Positions 1 to 9,800 of a stretch of 34,792 bases of DNA are shown piece by piece. This DNA comes from Priapulus caudatus. Lineage: Eukaryota > Priapulida > Priapulimorpha > Priapulimorphida > Priapulidae. Where the stretch lies: assembly GCF_000485595.1 (NCBI RefSeq), contig NW_014577692.1, positions 47,653 through 82,444 of the forward strand, in the 5' to 3' direction. Below the pieces are notes generated by a model. It worked only from the letters and a program-made list of their open reading frames with translations, was not told the DNA's origin and made no database searches. Numbering within the stretch: the first letter of the stretch is position 1; each line of letters starts with the position of its first letter. The position numbers and the translations under genes are program-made.

Positions 1-504
1 AGTGAGAAAACATTTATTATGTCTTGCAGTGATTAGATGGTCATCAGAAAAGTTTGTGTTACCGCAATTTATTATTGGGATTAATGATTAATGTGATTCA
101 TTATTGTACGCTGCCACAAGTCACGAGATTACTTCACTAAGTCTAGCACTAGGGACCCCAGTTGGCAAAAAGACATTGGTCAGAACCCCCCCCCCCCACT
201 CACACACACACACACGCACACACGCACACACACACACACACACAGACACACACACTGGGAGAATGGATGAACTCGATGTGTTATATAAGTTTGAGGTCAC
301 AACCCTGTTTGTACGGATACATTATATCTGACATATACCACCTGATGCAGATTCATGTTCATTGCAGATAGCATGCAGATGATCATCATAACATCAGTAT
401 GCAGTGATTAAAAACAAAAACAAAAAATATATTTATTCATTCCGGATACCATATACATGTGATACTTGCAAGGAAATATATGTATGTACAATTTTTCATT
501 ACAG
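1..504 (+). other. Upstream intron with poly-C/CA microsatellite
   Basis: Intron sequence before the first visible exon. It holds a run of C followed by a CA/CGCA dinucleotide tract at about 187-255. No exon with a donor in the phase required by the exon at 505 was found, so the 5' part of the gene should lie left of the window. Confidence 0.5.
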
Positions 505-764
505 AGATTCTCAGAATCCGAACCAGACTTTCTTCGACATCTTGGAGAGTGTCTATGGTGAGGATGAGATGATTCCATTCCTCAAGAATCTCATGGAAAA
601 GATGCATTACCATGCCAGTCAGGACTTTGGACTGGTCCCCTTCAAAGTAAATTACACTCAACTATAATGACTATAGTAATATAAACATGCATATGATATA
701 TATGCTTAGATATGATATTTAAACATATATGTGTATATGTATGGTATATAGATAGCATATAGAA

Positions 765-801
<37 letters not shown>

Positions 802-3800
802 TTTATACATGTAGGTGTTCATGCTAATATATATTGTGAAAAAGATATGTGACCATGCATACAAATGTATGCATGTGGTAGAAGTAGTAATAATGGTAGT
901 TTTTTTGTTAGTGACTGCGATATCGCCTTTCCAATACGAGTTTATAATTAAATAATCGTTTTCTAATTTATCCTTGTGTGTGTTATGTTTCTCTGTAACC
1001 CTCCATATTAACCGACCAGATCACATTATGTTTACCTGCATGACAGCTGGCTCACTGATAGCCATTTACCGTCATGTTTTAAAGGATAGAATAGCAGAAT
1101 ATGAAGCCAAGTTGATGCAGTACAGATTGCAGAGAAAGTCTATACTGGGAAAAGAGAGTGACGATACGTTTGTTGGGCGAGTGAAAGAGCTGGCTCTTCT
1201 CAGGGAGCTGTTGTTCAAGCCAGGCACCCATGTAGCAGGTATGTGAATGACCATCATATAGGGAAACTAACTCAACTTAGCTACAAGTTCTGCAATGCAA
1301 ATGTAGCAGATTTCGTAGTATGATATCAATTAAATCATTGCATAAACATAATTTTTGTCGTATGTTTCAGTTATCTGTATCACTGGGATGTTGGGCATTG
1401 GCAAGACGGCACTTGCTGTACACGCGTGTGCATGGGAAGATAGTGTCACTACCTACAGAATTGATCTCAGGTAATTAATTAACATTAAACAGTTAATTGG
1501 TTTATATAAAGTTAGAAATAATTTTCAGTGTTAGTAGTCAATTAGAATGTACAAATTTATATATGTATTGTAAAAATCAATGTAGGGGCAGAACTGGGAA
1601 AGAACATTAGTGGGAAGGTAGTGAAAAGTACTACATAGTGTACATACTCAGTGCAATTAAATTCAACCATTTAAACGAATTGGAAAGTCAAGTGTTTGCA
1701 ATCTAGAAGTAATTCTAACAAGCTTGTGCACTTCAAGCTGGACAGATACGTATGCGCTTACAGACTTTAGATTTGGATCTTGTAGTGTATGTAGTTGTGT
1801 TGTAGTGTATGCAGTTGTGATGCAGTGTTCACCTTTATGTATGACACAAATACGTTTGCATTTACGTAGAGCAAAATCTTCAGTAAACGATGCCGCTTGT
1901 GCGATTGCATTGAGACTCAATAGACTGGTCACGGCAGAGTTTGCCCCTCAACAACTACTAGCTGAGCTTCAGCTTATGACTCATCGTAAGTGCTGTATAT
2001 CTAATTAGTTATCTCTCTACATCGTAGTTCAGTGTCTATGGCATGGTTACTGTGGTCCCATGGTGCAGTGCTGCGGACAAGACATTGTAAAGGTCATTCT
2101 GTAGTACATGGACTATTGTGTATCATCATATCCATGATGTACCACGTGAGTGTAATATTACAGTTTTATGCTGTAGTACAGGGTTACTGCTGTGGTTCAA
2201 TGGCAATGCAATGGTCAATTTACAGCGTAGTATACATGTACAGAAGTATGCACATATTTAACTTGTTTTACTAATGTAATAATTGTTATATATTTACTTT
2301 TCTACTAAGTTCACTGATAATTTATAACATTGAAATGCCTTCAGACAACCTGAATATTATGGATTATGTGGATCTTTAGGGAACACTTTTTCCTTCCTAA
2401 GAACAGTCCTCATTGTGTGCAACCCATGTATCATGGCTGCATTGAGGTTATGTATTCTAATTAAAGATATATCTAATATATATTAATATTAATTTCATAT
2501 GTATGTGTGCATGGTCTGCCAACTTATCTAGTGTGCACAGGATTGAATAGCAAATTTGAATTTGAAAAAATGATAACTCTTGCCTTCGTGCGACCCATGG
2601 AATTAAAGTTTGCCATGCATATTGCATAAGCAGTCTTTTTTCTTTGCAGCAACAGTCCTGTATTTGGATAATGTAGATGAGCTTCTAAAACCAGGAACTA
2701 TCTCTAAACCAAATACGCAAAGACAGGACTTCAAAAACATTCTGACTGAGGCTGCAGGCATAGCGAATCCGAAGGTATAGTGTAGTGTTGTGTGCTTTTG
2801 CTAGTTAGTTGATAAGCATCAACAAAAAATAGTAACGAATATGCATGTCTATTTGTATGTGTGTGTGTCCGTGGGTGTCTATGTGACTTTTTAATTTTCA
2901 CCAACTGATACATCTGACTCTGAACAAAAATAGTATTAAATGAGGATTGCATTTTGTATTTCACTGGTAAAAATTAGTGCATATATAGGGATTCCCGAAC
3001 TATGAACACATGTTGCAAATTTTCTTTGTAATTTGTTTCATATCGTCCAAACTTTCCTTAATAACTTCTTTCCAGCCTCAGAAACTCAATTCGTTTAAGC
3101 GTTAGTTTATATTTGTACGCAAGTCATAGTTTGTAGGTCGCATTCGCAAGTCGTGGAGCGTCATTTGTAAGCACGGACGCTCGTAGCTCGGGGACTCCCT
3201 CTGTTGGTGATTATTCGCAACACGTACCGGCTTCATTCGTTGCATTGCCGTACTCACGCGGATTGGCTTGTAGGTGGCTTGCATGTCTATTTGTGTTTGT
3301 ACGTGTCTATGGGTGCCTGTGTGCATGCATGCATTTTTGTGTTTGTGTGCACGTGCATACATGTGTGCATTTCATAAACTAAAGCCTGCCCACGGATTGG
3401 CTTGTAGGTGAAGCTTTTACTGACGAGCCGGTATTGCCTCCTGGACGATGAGGACAGAGCGGCAGGCAGGAACACTGACGTTAGCAGCGACGTCGCAGGC
3501 AGACTCACAGAGATGAAGCTGACTCCTCTATCGCATGCCGACTCTCTCAAACTGCTGCAGAGATGCACCCACATCAAGGTGATCGCGAGCGTTTGTATGC
3601 CATCTCTATGTGTATCCAGTGTGTTAGCCAGAAACCCGTCTACCCATCTTTTGGACGGCCTATTCTTGGATGAGACGGATGAAATTTGCGCTCGCCTCGC
3701 ATCGCTTTCATTCAGATTGTGAGACTCACAGATTTTTTTCCTGGCTAACACCTTGTGTGCATCTTTACGCACTCGTATCACACGGATTCTATAGGATTGC

Positions 3801-6800
3801 TATGTACGTTTAAATCGGTGAGGCACGAATAAAAACTTACAGGGCAAATGTGTAAAACCTTGTACATGTTAATATAATTTAATGGTAACTGTTCAACTAA
3901 TAATTCAAAGGGTAAACTGTAAGTTCATATCTATGTATACAATCGTATTATCACTTTTATATCTGTGCATATATAGCTCTGAGCTGCATGCATGAGAGGC
4001 ACAAATATAATTTATGAAGATATAGGGCGACATTCAAATGAAGGCTAACGTACTGAGCACGATGTGCGTGTGTTGCGTTTGCAGTCGCCTGCGCTGGCGA
4101 GTGCAGAGCTCGATGGACTGGTTCAGAAGTGTGGCCACCATCCTCTGTCACTGAAGATGACCGCCGGCTACATGCAAGCCGGCTTCACGCCCGCCGAGGT
4201 CGCGTCGAAGCTAGAGCTGTTACCGGGGCAACCGGAGCAGACCAAACACCTGGAGGAGATGTTCGACAATCTTCCGGAGAGTTCTCAGAGGACGTTGCTT
4301 CAGCTGTCGATATTCAGGTACTGAGGCAGCATTGTTTGTTCACCGGGGTTATTCAGGTAGAAGCCAGAGAGTTCTCGCCGAGGTGTTTAATTCAGGGTAG
4401 AGGCAGGAGAGTTCTCGCGGTGTTTATCAGGTAGAGGCAGAGAGTTCTCGCGTGTCTTACTTCAGGTAGAGGCAGAGAGTTCTCGCCGGGTGTTTATTCA
4501 GGTAGAGGCAGAGAGTTCTCGCCGGGTGTTTATTCAGGTAGAGGCAGAGAGTTCTCGCCGGGTGTTTATTCAGGTAAGAGGCAGAGACGTTCTTAGCCCC
4601 GTGTGTTTATCAGGTAGAGCAGAGATTCTCGCCGGGTGTTTATTTCAGGTAGTAAGCAGAGGAGTCTCGCAAAAACCTGCCTGGGTGGTTTATTCAGGGT
4701 AGGAGGGCAGAGAGGTTCTCGCCGTGGTGTTTTATTCAGGTAGAAGCACAGAGTTCTCACGGGTGTTTTTCAAGTAGAAGCAGAGGAGTTCTCGCCCGGG
4801 ACACTGTGTGCGGGAGGTGTTTAATTCAGGGTAGAGCAGAGAGTTCTCGCCGGGTGTTTATTCAGGTAAGAGGCAGAGAGTTCTAGCCGGGTGTTTATTC
4901 AGGTAGACCGGCCAGGAGTTCTCGCGGCGTGTTTATTTCAGGTAGAGCAGGAGAGTTTCTCGCCGGGTGTTTATTCAGTAGACGGCAGAGAGTCTCAACC
5001 GGGTGTTTATTTCAGGTAGGGAGGCAGAGAGTTCTCGCGGGGCCGGGGAGCAGCTGTTTAATTCATAGATGGTGAGAGTTCTCGCGCGGTGTTTATTCAG
5101 GTAGAAGCAAGAGAGTTTGCTCGCCGGACGCGGGTTGTTTATTCAAGGTAGTAGGCAGAGAGTTCTCGCGGGTGTTTATTCAGTAGAGGGCAGAGATTCT
5201 CGCCGGGTGTTATTTATTCAGATACGAAGGCAGAGAGTTTCTCGCCGGGTGTTTATTCAGTAGAGCAGAGAGTTCTTCGGGGTGTATTCAGTAGAGGCCA
5301 GAGAGTTCTCGCCGGGTGGTTATATCAGGTAGAGGCAGAGAGTCTCGCCCAGGATGTTATTCAGGTAGAGGAGAGAGCTTCTCGACACGGGTGTTATTCA
5401 CGGTAGAGGCAAGAGAGTTCTCGCCGGTGTTATATTCAGGCTAGAGGGAGAGTTACTCGCCTGTCTTATTCAGGTAAGGCAGAGAGTTCTCGCCGGGTGT
5501 TATGTCAGCGTAGAGAGAGATGTTCTCGCGTGGTGTTTATTCAGGGTAAAGGCAGGGTTCTCGGGCCGGGTGTTTATTCAGGTAGAGGCAGAGAGTTCTC
5601 GCCGGGTGTTTATTCAGGTAGAGGCAGAGAGTTCTCGCCGGGTGTTTATTCAGGTAAAGGCAGAGAGTTCTAGCCGGGGCGGTGTTATTCAGTAAGAGCA
5701 AGAGAGTTTCGCTGGGTGTTATATCAGTAGAGGCAGGAGATTCTCGCCGGCGTTTTTACTTCAGTAGAGGTAGAGAGTTCTAGCCGGGTTTTATTGCAGT
5801 AGAAGCAGAGAGCTTCTCGCCGGGCGTTTAGTCAGTTAAGGCAGAGCAGTTCTCGCCGGGTGTTTATTCAGGTAGAGGCAGAGAGTTCTCGCCGGGTGTT
5901 TATTCAGGTAGAGGCAGAGAGTTCTCGCCGGGGTGTTTATTCAGGTAGAGGCCGGGAGAGTTCTAGCCGGTGTTTATTCAGTAGAGGCAGAGGTTCTCGC
6001 NNNNNNNNNNNNNNNNNNNNNNNNNNNNNNNNNNNNNNNNNNNNNNNNNNNNNNNNNNNNNNNNNNNNNNNNNNNNNNNNNNNNNNNNNNNNNNNNNNNN
6101 NNNNNNNNNNNNNNNNNNNNNNNNNNNNNNNNNNNNNNNNNNNNNNNNNNNNNNNNNNNNNNNNNNNNNNNNNNNNNNNNNNNNNNNNNNNNNNNNNNNN
6201 NNNNNNNNNNNNNNNNNNNNNNNNNNNNNNNNNNNNNNNNNNNNNNNNNNNNNNNNNNNNNNNNNNNNNNNNNNNNNNNNNNNNNNNNNNNNNNNNNNNN
6301 NNNNNNNNNNNNNNNNNNNNNNNNNNNNNNNNNNNNNNNNNNNNNNNNNNNNNNNNNNNNNNNNNNNNNNNNNNNNNNNNNNNNNNNNNNNNNNNNNNNN
6401 NNNNNNNNNNNNNNNNNNNNNNNNNNNNNNNNNNNNNNNNNNNNNNNNNNNNNNNNNNNNNNNNNNNNNNNNNNNNNNNNNNNNNNNNNNNNNNNNNNNN
6501 NNNNNNNNNNNNNNNNNNNNNNNNNNNNNNNNNNNNNNNNNNNNNNNNNNNNNNNNNNNNNNNNNNNNNNNNNNNNNNNNNNNNNNNNNNNNNNNNNNNN
6601 NNNNNNNNNNNNNNNNNNNNNNNNNNNNNNNNNNNNNNNNNNNNNNNNNNNNNNNNNNNNNNNNNNNNNNNNNNNNNNNNNNNNNNNNNNNNNNNNNNNN
6701 NNNNNNNNNNNNNNNNNNNNNNNNNNNNNNNNNNNNNNNNNNNNNNNNNNNNNNNNNNNNNNNNNNNNNNNNNNNNNNNNNNNNNNNNNNNNNNNNNNNN

Positions 6801-9800
6801 NNNNNNNNNNNNCGGGTGTTTATTCAGGTAGAGGCAGAGAGTTCTCGCCGGGTGTTTATTCAGGTAGAGGCAGAGAGTTCTAGCCGGGTGTTTATTCAGG
6901 TAGAGGCAGAGAGTTCTCGCCGGGTGTTTATTCAGGTAGAAGCAGAGAGTTTTCAACCGGGTCTTTAACGCGTGTCGGGTCTGAAGTTCTTTCAAAGCTG
7001 AAGCTGATTTAAGATTCTTTAAAGCTTCCGACATAACTTAATTTCCAGCTGTGTTTACTTTTGACAAATCCAATTCTGTCATGTTGTGTTTTCACAGTTT
7101 GATGTATGCGTCTCCGAACTGATCGAGTTTACCCGTGTATTGGGACCGCTTACAACACATATAACTGACGTCGATTAGCAATCGGGGATGAATTAACAGT
7201 TTGCCCTGCATGTGTTTTGAAATTCCGTGGAAGAACTCGATAAAGGTGTTACTGGGCGCTGCAAGTTTACTAATGCGAGCGAATGGGGATAGCATAGGTG
7301 GAGAGGGAGTGAAAGTGTTTCATGACTTCATCAGGCTACATTTGACGAAGCGCATTCATTTCCGTCGTAGGTCGTGGTTTGATATAGAAGCAGCTGCAGC
7401 CGTTATCGGATGCCACACACTAGACATGAAGTTTGAAATTCATCAGCTCAAGTGCTGCCACCTGGTAGAGGTTGACGACTGGGCTCGATTGGAATCATAC
7501 AGAGTATGTCTTTATTTATTGACAATCACTTCATATCTCTCTTTTTCTTTTTGAATGACAAACGCAATTTTTTCCGTGGTGTCACACGTATGTATCTGAC
7601 TTAGTAATCTAGCTAACTTACCGTGGCTTTGCATGGTATTGTAAAAAAATGCCGTGTCACTACGTTTGATTAAAAGTGGATATATTGATAAAATTTTTGC
7701 TTTTGCAGGGTAGTGAGGGCATCGAGGGTGAGGCGCGCTATTGTTTGCACGCAGTCACGCGCACCTTTCTGTCTCACTTACGGAGGAAACCGGAAGTGGC
7801 CGCTCTATTCACACAAGCCGAGCAAAATTTCACCCAACATTTCTGGCACAGGCTGGAGAAAGTTGGAAAGCTTGCTCAGGATAACTGCCTCAGTGCATTA
7901 GGTATCGATGGATTTATCATTTTGCGATATCTAACTCGACTCTTTATGTATGTATCGTCAGACTGATTAATTTTACTAGTTACTGTTAATTTGCTATATG
8001 TTTTTGTTTCGATAGGATCAAACCTTTTACTCGCACAGTGGTTTATAGTGCTAAACAAACCATAATACCTTTGCTTTCAGGGTTGATAGAGAACAACAGA
8101 GTTCACTTTGACCAGTGCTTTGGCATGATGATGAGAGAGGGTACTGTACCTGAGATGGCGGGAAAGAAGGAATTCCACAAACAATATGGAGCTTGCATCG
8201 CATTGGAGTTGTTTTTGGAAACTCCCAGGCGCTTGCAGCTATGTCAGAATATATCCGAGTGTGCTTTTAAGCAAGGTATGAATTTATTCTCACACCAAAC
8301 CCACTATTGCTCTCTGCCTGAAGTTTAAAGCAATCTCTAAGTTGTTGAATTTAATTTTCTATATCTGACAATAATATAAACATTTTCAAACGTCACGTAG
8401 TTATTTTCTGGAACAGAGTGTTGCTGTTAATATAGATTCGCACGTGTTTTTGTGTGCAGGCAACAAACTAACTTACAGCTTCTACAAGGCGTGGGAGGCT
8501 GAACATGTTATCACACAAGCTCGCTACGGAAAAGCTCTTCAAATCCTTGAGAAGCCATCCGGAGTGCTGGCTGAAGTGGAAAAGCAATCAAGTTTAACAG
8601 ATGGTGGCAAATTGGTGAAAGCGCTGATACACTATGTGAAAGGTATACCATGGTTGACACCTTTATTGCACAAAGTGCCTCTTCTTTCTCGAGCAGTACT
8701 GGAAGTAACATCATACCATCAGATACCATGTATACACAACGAGGCTTTAGGCATAGTTTAATCATGATGTCGTACTGATTCTCGTTAAGACTTTCATTAA
8801 AAAAGCTCGATGTTTTATCAGCAAAACCTTTCTAGGTTCCCTGAATTGCTACAGTGACGTACTAGTGGAGCTGTAGTCGAGTCTGTCACATCGCAGCTCT
8901 TGTTACCACCACACCTCGATCGTCTCTTACAGGCATGTTGCGGCGATCCATTCACCGTGTTTTCTGTCTGACGAAACGCTTCGCCATGTACCCCACGCCA
9001 CCGACACACACGCACAAACACGTTCATCATCATACATTTTTCAGGGCGGGCGCTAGGCTCCCTGAATCGCTACAGCGACGCGCTAGTGGAGGTGAAGTCC
9101 GGTCTGCGCGCATGCCGGGCTCTGTCGCGTCGCAGCTCCTTCTCAGCCCGAGTCACCAACCAGCTCGGACATGTCTACTTCAACCTCGGCGAATACTCGG
9201 AGTCCCTAGACTGCCACCTGAATGCCTACGAGATGCTGGTGGGCGAGACTGGCGCCGACCTTCAGCTGGACGCGCCCACCTACCTGATGAACATAGGCAC
9301 GGGTGAGCGGCGACAGTCTTCATTACGGCTCAGCGTAGCAACTTGCGTGCGTGCTACATTTTTTTCCCGAAATTTCATGTAGAAATTCGTCGATGGACTC
9401 GCGCGTGAATAGATTGGCATCCATTCAACAACCGTTAGTAACGCACATCGAGGCGTACGCATGTTAAAGATTTTCACGTAGAAAGCTCATCGATGGATAG
9501 ATCGGCGTGTGACCATGACCGCGACCATCCATTCAACGACCGTTAGTAACGCACATCGAGGCGAGTGTGTGTTAAAATTGTTAGAAATTTAATGTAAAAC
9601 GTTCGTCGATGGACGCACGTGGATAGATCGTGATCGTATTGGTGATCGTGATCGTATTGGTGATCGTGATCGTGATCGTATTGGTGATCGTGATCGTGAC
9701 CATCCATTCGACGACCGTTAGCGAAGCGCGTCGAGGGGTGCGTGTTAAAAAAATTTTAACGCGGAAAGTTCGGCGATGGACGGCTCGTGTAAATGCGTGC

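Noticed and set aside
3287-3781. 164-codon minus-strand frame
   Set aside because: It lies antisense to exon 6, has no recognisable motif, and part of it is simple GTGT/CATG-rich intron sequence.
4318-6960. CRISPR-like array (36-bp repeat)
   Set aside because: Units are contiguous with no unique spacers, lie in a eukaryotic intron and resemble the adjacent exon boundary.
5860-7034. Three reading frames of 316 to 365 codons across the gap, both strands
   Set aside because: They run through 812 N and consist of translated minisatellite units at both ends.
7201-7370. Upstream part of an open frame continuous with exon 8 (from 7201)
   Set aside because: The acceptor at 7369-7370 restores phase and the conserved winged-helix continuity with exon 7; the sequence before it is taken as intron, although use of the longer frame cannot be fully excluded.
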